Source of the DNA: Nicotiana tabacum
Lineage: Eukaryota; Streptophyta; Magnoliopsida; Solanales; Solanaceae
Direction: 5' to 3'
Length of the DNA: 64,000 bases
NCBI RefSeq assembly: GCF_000715075.1
Contig: NC_134084.1
Coordinates: 98,498,411-98,562,410 of the forward strand
Made by a program: the position numbers and the translations under genes. Numbering within the stretch: position 1 is the first letter of the stretch; each line of letters opens with the position of its first letter. Shown piece after piece: positions 12,037-24,384 of this stretch. A model generated the notes under the pieces. That model was not told where the DNA came from. It ran no database searches and saw nothing but the letters and a program-made list of their open reading frames with translations.

Positions 12037-12862
12037 ACTTAAGGTTCTTAATTCTACATTGCCTAACATGAAAAACTTGTCTTGCGTGCATTTGTTGCTT
12101 AATTGTGGAGGCAAACTTGAGCCCCTTAATTGCCCATATTTGAAGTCCAATGTGTTTTTGTATGTCATCTAGTTTTGACATTTCTGAGCAGCCTAAGTAA
12201 GGTCTATAACCACCCAAATAGAGGTCCAATACCTCCTAGACCATAGGTATGGGACGCGTAGTGCACACATAAAATACGACATAGAATTGAATTAGAGTGC
12301 TTTTAGGTAAAAAAAAATTTAACATATTAATTAGGTAGCAGGAGATGATAGTCTGTGCCCGCTGAATAATATGAGTAACTCCCTACCTTAAGGGATGTTA
12401 TGAAGTATTATTCATGTCACATGGGGTGATCCTTTAGGCTAAAAAACATAGGACCCCCCCTCCCCCTTTTCTCTTTATACACTTAGTCATCTAATATAGA
12501 CCGTTATAGTTGTATCCTTGTAGTCCTTAAGATTTGTACCAATTCTCATTGTGTTATAATGAAACTCTTTGTTTATTTAATCATCTTGCCTAATTATAAT
12601 CCATATAGTCTTAAGTTTGGTCGGGACCCACATTTGTGGACCTCGAAGAGTGCCTAACACCTTCTCTTTGAGGTAATTTGAGCCCTTACCCGATCTTTGG
12701 TGGCGCTGACTAGTCAAACAGAGTTATTTGCATAATAGGTGCCCTAACGCACCTCAAAATCGTTAGGTGGAGACTCTTCTTCTTTTAGCACTCTATCTCC
12801 CATTAAAAGGAGTTGTCACAATGTCGAAACCCACTTTCGCGAGAAAATAGGGCACGACAGCA

Positions 12863-12880
12863 TGACAACTCTGTTGGGAA
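12863..12880 (+). other. primer-binding site (Arg-tRNA-like, Ogre type)
   Basis: TGACAACTCTGTTGGGAA follows the LTR end. It differs from the Ogre-type TGGCGACTCTGCTGGGGA at four positions, each G to A or C to T. The position and the downstream ORF1 support the assignment. Confidence 0.7.
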
Positions 12881-13711
12881 TTTACACTTAGGCTCTCACC
12901 ATAATGAACTTGGCTTATGTGGATTAGTTTTCTTGGTTATAAAATGAACATTCCTTTTCCATCTTTATTTGCTAAATTTTGCTATTACATGCACATCCCT
13001 TTCCCATTCACCTTTATTAGCTGTGGCATGTACGTCCGTTTCCCGTTCACCATTATTTGCTATGACTGCTTTTCATTTTTTTGCTATATCATGCTTCTCC
13101 CACCCTTACTACCTTGCTTTCGTTACTACATTTTTGCATTATTCCACTAACTAACTTCTTCCTTTGTCTTTCTTTTTTTATGTTTTTTATGTTTAACCTT
13201 AATACTGTATTTACTGCTTTTACATATTTATCATACAAATACTTGGCAATGTGTTATTATCTCTGCATAAAGCAGCTCCACATCATACTTCACTCGTGCC
13301 AATTATCAACATAGCAGTGCTTGATGACTGTCCGCGCTCTTCCAAAATTACCCTTTTTAAATCGAAAAGGCTTATTTGCGGTAGACTAGTCGATCAGCGA
13401 TGCAGTCGATTATCCCATGCCTTTCCCTCTCAAGTTGTCTTCTTGAGAGTACCAGTCTAGGCCATTCTAGAAACCTTACTCCGATATCAAATATACATGC
13501 ATCATGTTAAACCTAGTATGGGTTAGAACGTTATTAACATAATAGCCCACTAAGATAAGCCTCGTCCAAAGTCTAACGGGATTTCTACAATCCCAATGGA
13601 CACCATCATATTATGTGCATTACTTGGAGAAAATATGCCAATATGTTGATCATTAGTGTGTGAATATTCGAATTTGGAGGGGGAAGGGCTAACCTTATTT
13701 GTTTGCATAAA
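12881..13711 (+). other. leader between primer site and ORF1
   Basis: Pyrimidine-rich (TTCCC/TTTT) leader of about 830 bases with only short overlapping ORFs at 12917-13314. None resembles a protein. This is the usual untranslated leader of a large Tat element. Confidence 0.5.
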
Positions 13712-14693
13712 ATGAAGCACGAAGTCCCAGGTCCGGCATGGTCCAAAACATCCCACCTCTACTACTTGAATGGTGGAAAAATCTCGCGCCTAGAAACAAG
13801 AATAATGTGAGAAGAGTCCTTGGTAATTTGCCGTCCTTGTTAGACATCTGACCAAATAAAGCATTGATTGAGGCCACTTCTATATTTTGGGATGAGAAAA
13901 TGGAAGTCTTCTGCTTTAGTGACATAGAAATAACTCCTCTCTTAGAGGGAGTAGGAGGTTTCGCTAAGCTGCTATGGGATAGTCCAGGGTTATTAGTGCT
14001 AGAGAATCGCACCCCTCGTGATTTTCTGAAAATGCTAGGCTTCAAGAAAAATGATAAATTGCTTTGTTTAAAGAAGTCTTACATCCCATTTGAATTCTTT
14101 TATGAGTGTTATGGGCACAGTAAGTCATATCGTTTTCACCATGAGGAACTCTCCATTACTTCTTTGGGTTGGACGCACCGTTGGGTTTATGTGTTCATCA
14201 TCTGCTTCTTAGGGTTATTGATATTTCCAATGAAAGGGGGAATGATCCATACTCTCCTAGCCATGGTCTCCGGGGCTTTGATGGAAGGCATCAAGGGACA
14301 AAACTATACTATTATCTCCATGATCTTAGCTGAAATGTACCGCGCTCTAGATTGGTGCAAACAGGGATTCAGGCACTTTGAAGGTTGTAATCGGTTACTA
14401 CAAGTCAGGTTGTTAGAACATTTCCAGAGAGGAGAATATCGCCAAGAGCTTATGCGTCGACCATTGAATGACTACATAGCTTACCATCGCCCTAAGAAAA
14501 TGACATTTATCCCAAACAAGTTTGCACAACTTGGAAATGTTGTGAGTTGGGTACGTTTCTTCAGCAATCTGACAGACGGGCAGGTACATTGGATGTTCGA
14601 ATGGTTTCCTAGTAGTGAGTTCATCATCAGGTCAAGAGAGACTACTCATCTGGTATTGATCGAGTTAAGGGGAATCTATCTTTATGCTCTTAT
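13712..14693 (+). pseudogene. Ogre-type ORF1, N-terminal part (DUF7745-like)
   Basis: An ATG at 13712 opens about 34 codons to a TGA. The reading then resumes in another frame and runs open from about 13850 to the insertion at 14694 (LIEATSIFWDEKMEVFCFSD ...). The segment has the acidic/aromatic pattern I associate with the DUF7745-type domain of Solanaceae ORF1 proteins (PLLEGVGGFAKL, LEGCNRLLQV-like stretches, FIPNKFAQLGN). This domain was assigned from memory, not by search. The role in the element is unknown. The apparent TTG start at 13864 is only the first base after a frameshift. The gene continues at 23329 once the inserted element is removed in silico. Confidence 0.65.
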
Positions 14694-16739
14694 TGTTACA
14701 CCCCATGTTTTTATACGTGGAAGTATGCCAAAAGAAAATTGATGTAAGATTGGAAATAAGATATTACGTCCCGCATTTTCGTACATTAAAGTTTTGTCAT
14801 AAGTTAATCAACAAAAGTTCAGGAATGGGATTATTTTGAAATTATAAGTATTATGCTATTTCAAACAAGTGATGAGTAAATTCGTAAAGTTGAGAGGGTT
14901 AGCAAATCGGAATTTTTTTTTGTCGAAGTTTGATATTTTGGGATAAAATATGGGCCGAGCTAAAATATCCGGTACTTATGGACTAAGGTCATACAAGGTA
15001 TCACATGACCATGATAGAAAGATGTATAAAGTGTGTTAAAAATGAGTAGTATTTTGAGTAACTTTAGATAATTCTTAATTATGTGGATAATTGGATAATT
15101 ATTGGTTAGTGGGAGATTAACAAGTTAATTAAGAGATTAGAGGATAATTATTAAAATTATGAATAAGATTAAAATGCCTCAGTGTGGAAGATAAGGGAGT
15201 AGGTAATAAGTGACTCATAAGTCACACTTTAATGTGGCAAATTAGTGAGCTTAGTTTACTTAGTCACCATACAAAGTGGGGCCCACCTAATCATTAAGGA
15301 TAACATTCCTAATTAAAAATTATCTTCAAGTATCTTAAGAAAGGAACATAGTAACGTTACTTCTAAGAATTCAAGCCAAGATTCATTCCATTCTTTCTAT
15401 TGATATTTCAACAATAGTAACGTTCTTTCTAAGGTCATTTCTCATCTCTTAAGGAAAGAGTTTCAGCAACGATCATTTTTCAAATAGCAATGTTATTGCT
15501 TCGGGCATTTCATACGAGTTGTTCCCTATTTCGATCTCGTAGTTTCGTGTTTCGTCGCAATTGGCGTGTGTTAGAAGGAATGTCTAGAGGATCGACTCAG
15601 GTATGTTAATGCTATCCCTTCTTTCCTTTTGGCATGATCTATACGACACAAACGAAATGAGAAAATGCACAATTTTCATAAATGGTTTATACGTAGAAAT
15701 ACTAGAGATGCTTATGTTCTTGATTCCTCATGTCTCATATTATTCTATCGTCAGTTCATGAGTCTCAAAAATACGTAAATTGGTAAAGTTTATTTCATGA
15801 TATTAATTAGAGGCATAATGGTCTTGTGACATACCGAGCGATTTTATTAACGTATTTCATATGCATTTCATGCATTTATACATGCACATTGACCCATGAC
15901 CAGATGGCGTTATATACGCGTATATATATGTATAGATATGTATATGGGATATGAGAATGGTTATGGCGTTATATACGTACCACCACCTGTTCAGCTGGTA
16001 TACATTTATAATTTTGCCCACAGTGGTCGAGATGATATGATGGGATGCCCTCAGAGTCTTGATGATGTTATGAATACATGTACCTATGCATGACATGACA
16101 TTCATATGCATATGCATGACATTATAACTATTTCATGATTTACAGAATTATCCAGACTTACAAGTTGAGTCATTTACTCTATATTTCTTCCATATAATTA
16201 TTTATCTGCCTTACATACTCGGTACATTATTCGTACTGATGTCCCTTTTGCCTGGGGACACTACATTTCATGCCCGAAGGTCCCGATAGATAGGTTGAGA
16301 GTCCTCCAAATAGGTTGTCAGCTTAGCGGAAGATGTCAGGCGCTCTATTTGCTCCGGAGTTGCTTATTTGGTTAGTATGATTTAGACATACATTGATTGG
16401 TATGTCGGGGCCCTGTCCCGGCCTTATGACGTTTATGTACTCTTAGAGGCTTGTAGACATATGTCATGTATATGAAAAATTGTATGGCCTTGTCGGCCTA
16501 TGTTCAGTGTACGAGTGATTATTTTGGCCTTATAGGCCCGTACATCATATGTATAAGTCAGTATATCAGGTTGGGTCATTTTATGTCGAGTGTTTTTTCA
16601 TGTTTTATTCTTGTTACCTCATACGACCCTTATGGCCCATTTAACCATGTTAATAAAATGAGAAAGATACATTACATTGGTACTCGGTTGAGTAAGGGCA
16701 CCAGGTGCCCATCGCGGCCCATCGGTTTGGGTCGTGACA
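14694..16739 (+). repeat. 5' LTR of non-coding element copy 1
   Basis: The 2046-base LTR starts TGTTACACCCC and ends GGGTCGTGACA. Compared with the 3' LTR it holds about 50 extra bases near 16575-16625. It includes the 16-base palindrome TATATACGCGTATATA at 15911-15926 and the ATGCATATGCATG cluster at 16100-16120. Confidence 0.9.
15911..15926. repeat. 16-base perfect palindrome in the LTR
   Basis: TATATACGCGTATATA is its own reverse complement. It is conserved in the 3' LTR at 22549-22564. Confidence 0.9.
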
Positions 16740-16742
16740 AAA

Positions 16743-16755
16743 AAGGTATCAGAGC
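16743..16755 (+). other. primer-binding site (Met-initiator type), copy 1
   Basis: AAGGTATCAGAGC, three bases after the LTR end, matches TGGTATCAGAGC except at its first base. That is the initiator-Met tRNA site used by most plant Ty3/gypsy chromoviruses. Confidence 0.85.
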
Positions 16756-19700
16756 AGTTCTTTCCTAGGATGTCCGTGTCTAGTAGAGTCTTGTTTATGG
16801 GTGTGTCATGCACCACACTTATAAGCAGGAGGCTACAGGGCATTTAAGACTGTCACTCTTTATTGTTACTCTAGATCGTGTGGTAGAGCTCAGTTGTAAG
16901 AACTCAATTTCCTAACCTTTATTTTATTCATAATACGACGATGCCTACATCCAAAAAGACGGTTGGTAAGAAATATAGTTGTGGAAGAGTTGAGTCAGAG
17001 GAACTCGATTTTTTATGATGCTTATGATAAGTAAATATAAGGTCTTTAGTAGATTATGTGTGTACTAAGACGTATAAGCCTCTTGATAAGGAGCCTTAAG
17101 GCAATAATATCTATCTACTTTTATGGGAAAAGACAATGAGAGATTCATAAGATAAATACAAGTTTCAACAAGCAAAAAAAGTAAGATGAAGAACAGCACG
17201 AGGCGCCAGTTAATGAAGGTTAACAGTATTTACAACTCAGGCAGAGGAATATAAGCCATTTAAGTTACCTTCAACAGTAACAGAGGTATTTACAATTGGC
17301 TACATCGATCTCAGTTATGCCCTATAGGAGCTAATATATATAGTTTAAGAGAAGGATGGGATATCAGAATCCAGATGGGGTTAGAGTAATCCAAAATGGT
17401 GGATGGATTGTTTGTATTAGTTGACGTTTTCGAAGGATATTGCAAAAGTACTAATAGATCTCCTTGTGAGACATCCAGATGGTGCACTCTAAAATAGTAT
17501 AGCTAGATATAAGTACTACAAAGATAGGAAATGGAAGCCTTGAAGGGATAAATATTACCTAAGTGTGGCTCCCGTCCCTAGAAGAGCGAGAACGTTAAGC
17601 AATTCGAAGAGCCAGTGGATGGAGAAAGGGGATCAAAAAATCAAAAGAACATCTTGTTAAAGTTTTCAGAATAAAGTGAGAGACAGAATATTAGTAGGGA
17701 AATAAAAAGAGAGTTAATGAAGCATTATGAGTAAAATGTGATACATGGATGACAACGATAGATCAAAAAGATGACAGTATTATAGACTCTATTGTCAAGT
17801 GAAGGGAAAGACGAGAGGTGACAGACCTTGAGAGAACAAAAGAGTATAGGCCCTAAAGTCATATTCTCATTTTAAGAAATAAGTTCCCGACGCTAACGTG
17901 ATTTTTAGAAGAAAAAGTTGGACCCAGAGTAATAGAAATTAGTATGGACTGGTAAAAAAGATAAACTAAACATGAATTAAAGACTGAGTGATTTGATGAT
18001 GGTCAGCATCATGAGAACTTTATATTGCGTTTCGGTGATAATAGAGTGGACCACAAAAGAAGATTCATGAGAAATTTAGAGAATGGTTATTCATGAAGAC
18101 GCTTCCCTAAAGCAAGCAATGTGAGAAAAGTTAAGCTTAAGGGACTGTATGTGCTAGTTACACTATGTGTCACCCTCATGAGTAAGGAATTTTGTTATCC
18201 TTAGTGTAGAAGGGTTTCCACAAGGCGAGTAAGGGTCATCAATGATGTGAAAGGATGCCAAAAATGAAGAGGTAAAACATCTATAGGTAGGTCGTCGTAG
18301 CTCCAACTCTTAGTACTCCCCTAAAGGAGGGAATATAGAGTTATAATGGCATTAAGTCAGAGTTAAGCGGTTCTAGTAATTATGGAATAGTAAAAAAAGA
18401 ATGCGACAAAAATGAGAAAGGGATGAGATTGCAGTTATTCAAAGCCTACAGATATGCTATGATTCCAGAATATTATGCAAACACGACGTCAAGAAAAGGA
18501 AGTAAGGTTTCCTTCTGGGGATGTTATTGATAAATAAGGAGCTAGTGCAAAAGGTAAGTTAAGACCAAGGAAATAAACCAAGAAAGATTACATGGAATAT
18601 AGATATGAGATGGCCAACGAGTACTTAGTAGTTGATTCAGGAAAACCTAGTTGTGGCTGGACAAGAAGGTACAGATCAACAGATCATACAAGATAAACAT
18701 AGTGAACCCCAACATGGGGAATTCAGTCTCGCAGATATAACATCTTAACCTTGCAAAATATTAATATAGGAGTTGGTATAGTTAAAAGTACTATATGAGT
18801 GTTACGAGATAAACTAAAGTGCCACTGGGAAGACAATCAAAATATCAGTTCAGAAGCACCCCTACGAGCACAAGGGCATGAAGGTAAGTAAGTAAAGATA
18901 ACTACAAGTAAGAAAGAACATCAAAAATTCCACTGGGTAAATGATGTAATAAGCTCGCAGCCTTGCAAGAATCAGAGGGTCCTCCCTAAAGTACTAAAAT
19001 GAAAGACTAGCTAAGGGAATAAGGAAAAAGGCTTCAGCCTAAGCATAGTAACCTAAAGAGGAAATGGTCTTGTAACAAATGTCGCACAACAACATCGTAT
19101 GCACTACATAAGAAAGTGGCACCTATCGTGGCTAATGAAAAGGTAATATTCAAGATCATATGGGTTGTATGGAATTCCAAAATGCGGAGGAACTAAGGAA
19201 AGCTAAGTATGCACGCTACAAGGGGGCAGAAAGACCAGGAAAAATAATTACGTTTGAAGAAAGCTGAGAAGAAATGAAAGGAATTATTCGAACAATAATC
19301 CAAAATTAGTTACATTATGAACACACTTACGATTTCAAAATATTATCCATGCATCATATTTATAAACATTCATACAACTGTAGAAGATTTCAGCATAAGT
19401 AAAAGAAAAATAATTGAGCCCATGTCAATAACAAAGGATTAAATTGTTAGAAGATTATATCATGGATATTCCATAGCGTCCATGAAAGGCTAAGGTAATA
19501 CCATGAGCTGCAGATCGAAAGATAGCTTAAGCCTACATAAAGGCTGATCAGAAAAAAGAGAAAACTAAAGAGCTACAACAATGAAGTAAATTAGGAGTCT
19601 GATTATTCGACCTATAAAATTATAGAAATTGTGATTGAGAACATTCCAGGATCATTCTTAATATCATAGGTGCAAGAGAGATAATACAACAACCATATTC

Positions 19701-21330
19701 TATAATGGCTCTACAAGAAAGCCAATTAGAAGAAGTACCAGCCTTATAAGAAGCCAGTATGAAGCTCTCACCGGATTGTGTATACACCAGAGGTGCAAGT
19801 TTTATAATAGGCTTCAAGTTGTGAATATGAGTTATACCTATGTGGAAAGGAGACCATGAAAGATATAGAAGATGTGATACGAGATTTTAAGTTAAGTAAG
19901 GTAAAAGTGAACAACATACGAGATACTCAGATGCAGAAGGTTGTGAATAATCTATACTTCAAATAGAGGGCTAATAGCGCCGGGATTCAGTATTCAGGAA
20001 TGGTAGTGGCATCATTGGTGGCATATCTTCCAGCCTATGGTTTCTAGGTATCGAGAAGTCTAGTTAAGAGAGTAAAGAAGAGTTAGAGACGATGCGATGT
20101 CTCACTTAATGTTCCATAATAACACAAGGAAATCTATAGTGCAAGCAAGTTGAAGGAAGGTTGCGAGTAGTATAAATAGATATGTGTAGGTCGCAAGCTA
20201 AAGTATGGTAGAGCGACAAAGTTTTAGGAAGACAGGAGTAAGGATGAGAAAAGGCGAGTGAGAAGGTGACCAGAATGGATAAATCCTCGGGATTAAGCTC
20301 ATGAAAATAAGAGAGCTGATGGTTTCTCTAAGTTATATAAAGCTCAGGATAATCTGAATGAACTCAAAGGAGTCTATGACTAGTAGCATTTAGAATAGAT
20401 GAAATGCTGCCTTGGTAGTACAATGATGGTGTAATTGTGATAAATAAAGGATAACATCTGGGCCTTCGATTGAGTAATGATTTGAAGAGGATTTCATGAA
20501 TTATACGGGATTAAAATACCCAAATAAGTAAATCACATTGGGATGCTATAAACTACGGTTATTGAAGTACAGCATCGCCGCCTGGTGGATCAGGAAAATC
20601 ACTTCAAATGTTCTACGATGCGACGTGAGCCCTAGTATTACATAATAGGTCAAGTTACCAGTGGTAGATTATGGATCAACGCTAAGGTGAATCAACAATG
20701 GATATAAGTCACAAAGTATGAGGTGATATTAGGCCATCATTCTTAAGATGAACAAGTAATGATGAAGTATTAAAGGACTTAAATTTATACATATGAGATA
20801 CGTAACAAAAGTAACCTGGAGTTCGGTAACAGACCTTAGTAATGATAAATCAAAGTAAGAATTATGGTACAATATGACCTACCTAGATGAAGTAAAGTCA
20901 TACGAATAGATAAGCAGATCTATGAAATAAGATATAGCAATATTTGTAAGTTCAAAAAGTACCAAGCAAAGAACTTCAAGTATACATATAGATGCCCAGA
21001 GGGACATCATTTCAAGCTCTGTATACATTTACAAAGTGAGTCCTAGAGATTGGCTAAAAACTGGAGGGAAAAGGAGAGAAGAGTCGCATATGCGCACTTA
21101 CAAAGTCAGAGTCATACAGGCTGCATGACAGAAGGTAGCAACAATTACAAGATTGGAAATATTTCGACCACAAGTCGTGGTATGAGAAATAGGACTAAAG
21201 TGGGGAATACCCTAGACTTTGGAATTATTCCTAGAACGGTTGCCTAGATGGCAAGGAGAGTACTAAAGTATTAATACATAAGTTATGAAATTGCTACGTG
21301 CATCAGTCAACATTTGAGGACGAATGTTCC
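16756..21330 (+). other. 4.6-kb non-coding internal domain, copy 1
   Basis: Purine-rich, with stops in all frames. It can be aligned by eye, block after block, with the reverse complement of 39266-43690. Examples are the region after the primer site (TCTAGTAGAGTCTTGTTTAT), the stretch near 19840-19970, and the stretch near 20280-20400. Large retrotransposon derivatives are thought to keep such cores for RNA packaging or structure. Nothing here reads as gag, RT or integrase. Confidence 0.7.
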
Positions 21331-21344
21331 ATAGGGGAGAATGA
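21331..21344 (+). other. polypurine tract, copy 1
   Basis: ATAGGGGAGAATGA lies immediately before the 3' LTR start TGTTATAACCC. It is preceded by GAGGACGAATGTTCC, the conserved phrase found before the LTR in this group and seen inverted at 29411, 39270 and 60812. Confidence 0.8.
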
Positions 21345-23328
21345 TGTTATAACCCATGTTTTCATATGTGGAGGTATGCCAAAAGTAAATTGATATAAGA
21401 TCGGAAATGAGATATTACGTCCAGCATTTTCGTATGTTAAAGTTTCATCATAAGTTAATCAATGTAAGTTCGGGAATGGGATTATTTTGAGATTTATAAG
21501 TATTATGCTATTTCAAACAAGTGATGAGTAAATTCATGAAGTTGAGAGGGTAATCAAATTGGATTTTTTTTTGTTGAAGTTTGACATATTGGGATAAAAT
21601 ATGGCCCGAGCTAAAATACCCGGTACTTATGGACTAATCTCATACAAGGTATCACATGACCATGATAGAAACATGTATAAAGTGTGTTAAAAGTGAGTGG
21701 TATTTTGAGTAACTTGAGATAATTCTTGATTATGTCGACAATTGGATAATTATTAGTTAGTGGGAGATTAACAAGTTAATTAACGGATTAGTGGATAATT
21801 TTTAAAATTATGGATAAGATTAAAATGCCTCAATGTGGCAGACAAGGGAGTAGGTACTAAGTGACTCATAAGTTACACTTTAAGGTGGAAAATTAGTGAG
21901 CTTAGTTGGCTTAGTCAATATACAAAGTGGGGCCCACCTAATCATTAAGGATAACATTCCTAATTAAAAATTATCTTCATGTCTCTTAAGAAAGGAACAT
22001 AGTAACGTTCCTTCTAAGAATTCAAGGCAAGATTCCTTCCATTTCTATTGTTATTTCAACAATAGTAATGTTGTCATTTCTCATCTCTTAAGGAAAGAGT
22101 TTCAACAATGATTATTTTCCAAATAGCAATGTTATTGCTTCGGGAATTTCATACGAATTGTTCCCTATTTCGATCTTGTGGTTTCGTGCTTCGTCGCAAT
22201 TGGCGTGTGTTAGAAGGATTGTCTAGAGGATCGACTCCGGTATGTTAAGGCTATCCCTTCTTTCCTTTTGGCATGATCTTTACGACACAAACGAAACGAG
22301 CAAATGCACAATTTTCATAAATGGTCTATTCATAGAAATACTAGAAATGCTTATGTTCTTGATCCCCCATGTGTCATATTATTCTATCGTCTTTTCATGG
22401 ATCTCAAAAATACGTAAATTGGTAAAGTTTATTTTATGATATTAATCAGAGGCATAATGGTCTTGTGACGTACTGAGAGATTTTATTAACATATTTCATA
22501 TGCATTGCATGCATTTTACATGCACATTGACCCATGACCAGATGGTGTTATATACGCGTATATATATGTATAAGTATGTATATGGGATATGGGAACGGTT
22601 ATGGCATTATATACGTACCACCACCTAATCAGTTGGTATACGTTGATAATTTTGCCCACAGTGTCCAAATTAATAGGATGGGATGCCCTTAGAGGGTTGA
22701 TGATATTATGAATACATGTACCTATGCACAACATGGCATTCATATGCATATGCATGACACTATAAGTATTTCATGATTTACAGAATTATCCATACATATA
22801 GGTTGAGTCATTTACTCTATATTTCTTCCATGTAATTATTTATGTTCCTTACATACTCGGTACATTATCCGTACTGACATCCCTTTTGCTTAGGGATGCC
22901 GTGTTTCATGCCCGCAGGTCCTGATAGATAGGTAGAGAGTCCTCCAAGTAGGCTATCAGCTCAGCGGAAGATGTTGGGTGCTCCATTTGCTCAGGAGTTT
23001 CTTATTTGGTTAGTTTGATTTAGACATGCATTGATTGGTATGTCGGGGCCTGTCCCGGCCTTATGATGTTTATGTACTCTTAGAGGCTTGTAGACATATG
23101 TCATGTAAATGAAAGATTGTATGGCCTTGTCGGCCTATGTTCAGTGTACGAGTGATTATTTTGGCTATATAAGCCCGTACATCATTTGTATAAGTTAGTA
23201 TATCAGGTTATACGAACCTTCTGGCCCATTTACCCATGTTAATAAAATGAGAAAGATACGTTACATTGGTACTCTGTTGAGTAAGCGCACTGGGTGCCCA
23301 TCGTGGCCCATCGGTTTGGGTTGTGACA
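21345..23328 (+). repeat. 3' LTR of non-coding element copy 1
   Basis: The 1984-base partner of 14694-16739 is collinear with it, apart from point changes and one missing block of about 50 bases before 'CCTTCTGGCCCATTT'. Confidence 0.9.
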
Positions 23329-23937
23329 CCTATAAGGGTAATGAGACAAGCAGGAAGAAAATAAGTTATACCTCGAGTTTCCAACATGGTCCATTACAAA
23401 GCAAATTTTAAAGGGGACGTTATTCTATTCAAGTTCGAGGTACAACATATGTGGAATCAGAAGGTCATTGTGGAAAAGGATACTATTGATCTAGACAAGT
23501 ATCATGCCAGCCATGTTTACTTCTACCTATCATGGTTAGTAGACGACATAGTAGGAGACATCAAGACGGGAATCAATCTTTAAAATAGGATCATAGATGA
23601 CGCTGCTGAAGCATAGGTCAAGTATAGGAGGTTACGCAAAAGGGTCCTTGAGACTGAAGCGAGACATCTGGAACAACACAAAGTGGATATGGAAGCAATC
23701 AACGAATGGAGGGAAACCGCTACTAAATCAACAGAGAGATTGGAATATCTGGAGCAAGGGTTGATGAAGTTTGAGGGAAAAATGAGAAAAAGGATTTCAG
23801 ACTGTCAAAACATGGATGGCAATGAAGGAAGGCTCCTAGCAAAGGATTACCTATTGTTGGTTATGCGCGACTTGGGGAATCTGATCGATGGAGTCAAGAG
23901 AACCAAGCACAAGGAAGGTCCTTCTACGACCAAATAG
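23329..23937 (+). pseudogene. Ogre-type ORF1, C-terminal part (coiled coil)
   Basis: This continues ORF1 from 14693: one frameshift near 23370, then SNMVHYKANFKGDV-type reading to an in-frame TAA at 23581 and on to the final stop at 23935-23937. The part at 23640-23900 (EAINEWRETATKSTERLEYL) is Glu/Lys-rich with regular Leu and should form a coiled coil, perhaps for oligomerisation. A second internal stop lies near 23616. No catalytic motif is visible. Function is unknown. Confidence 0.65.
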
Positions 23938-24384
23938 ACTAGGGAAATGATGTTTTACTACTTTCTAGTTAGTTTTATATTTTGATTGTAATAAGGCAAA
24001 TGCCATTAGTAACTTTCTTATTATTGTCATTTTAGTAAGGATTTGATTCATTTTCACATTAATGAAATGACACAATTATTGGCATCAATTTTCTCGAAGT
24101 CTATGTGTCGCTTAGGCCTACCTAGGTCATAACGAGGTCCCCCAAAATTTAGGACGCGCATTTATTACATGATTCTGCAAAGCATGTTCAATATTGAAAG
24201 CATTCATTCAATATCATTTACTGACTTGGTTACCTTTTGTTTTTCTTTCTTTTGATTATTCCCATTCCCCAAGGATGGTTCGCGCATACTGGCATCGTCC
24301 GCATATCACACTAGATCAGAGGTCCTCCACCACCTCCTCCTCCTCCTCCTCCTCCTCCAAGTGATCCTAAACACAGAAGAAAAG
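23938..24384 (+). other. ORF1-gag spacer with CTC repeat
   Basis: About 450 bases separate ORF1 from gag and include a TCC/CTC run at 24329-24358. No ORF is supported. Confidence 0.5.

Larger units (their letters stand above)
9732..12862 (+). repeat. 5' LTR of the Ogre-type element (left edge approximate)
   Basis: The right end is fixed by GGGCACGACAGCA followed at once by the primer site. Inside are a TATA box at 11326 and, after it, the repeated CATGCCTATAGG motif. The stretch 12600-12860 holds the conserved pre-primer region with 'TTTCGCGAGAAAATAGGG'. The left edge is taken as the first base after the Athila-like element. I cannot show that LTR sequence really begins there; part of 9732-11000 could belong to something older. 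No genes are seen. Confidence 0.55.
14694..23328 (+). mobile_element. non-coding LTR retrotransposon, copy 1 (large retrotransposon derivative)
   Basis: Direct LTRs at 14694-16739 and 21345-23328 flank 4.6 kb. The site pentamers are CTTAT (14689-14693) and CCTAT (23329-23333). Primer site and purine tract are in the right places. No gag or pol domain can be read in any frame; the longest ORF is about 65 codons. The same internal sequence returns, inverted, at 39251-43709, so this is a family and not one decayed copy. LTRs about 2 kb long with a long non-coding core fit the 'large retrotransposon derivative' description. Removing it joins ORF1 in frame (ALIRVMRQ across the junction). Confidence 0.85.

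Noticed and set aside
13864..13866. Start codon of the 292-codon ORF
   Set aside because: The triplet is TTG; upstream DNA continues ORF1 in another frame, so this is a frameshift point and not a start.
16744..16755. tRNA gene fragment
   Set aside because: The 12 bases are complementary to a tRNA 3' end and serve as a primer site; there is no cloverleaf around them.
19820..19966. 48-residue stretch (ELYLCGKETMKDIED...) ending at the same stop as in the inverted copy at 40560-40706, hinting at a conserved peptide
   Set aside because: Most codon differences between the two copies change the amino acid, which is the pattern of neutral DNA. The frame has no start of its own and stops surround it.
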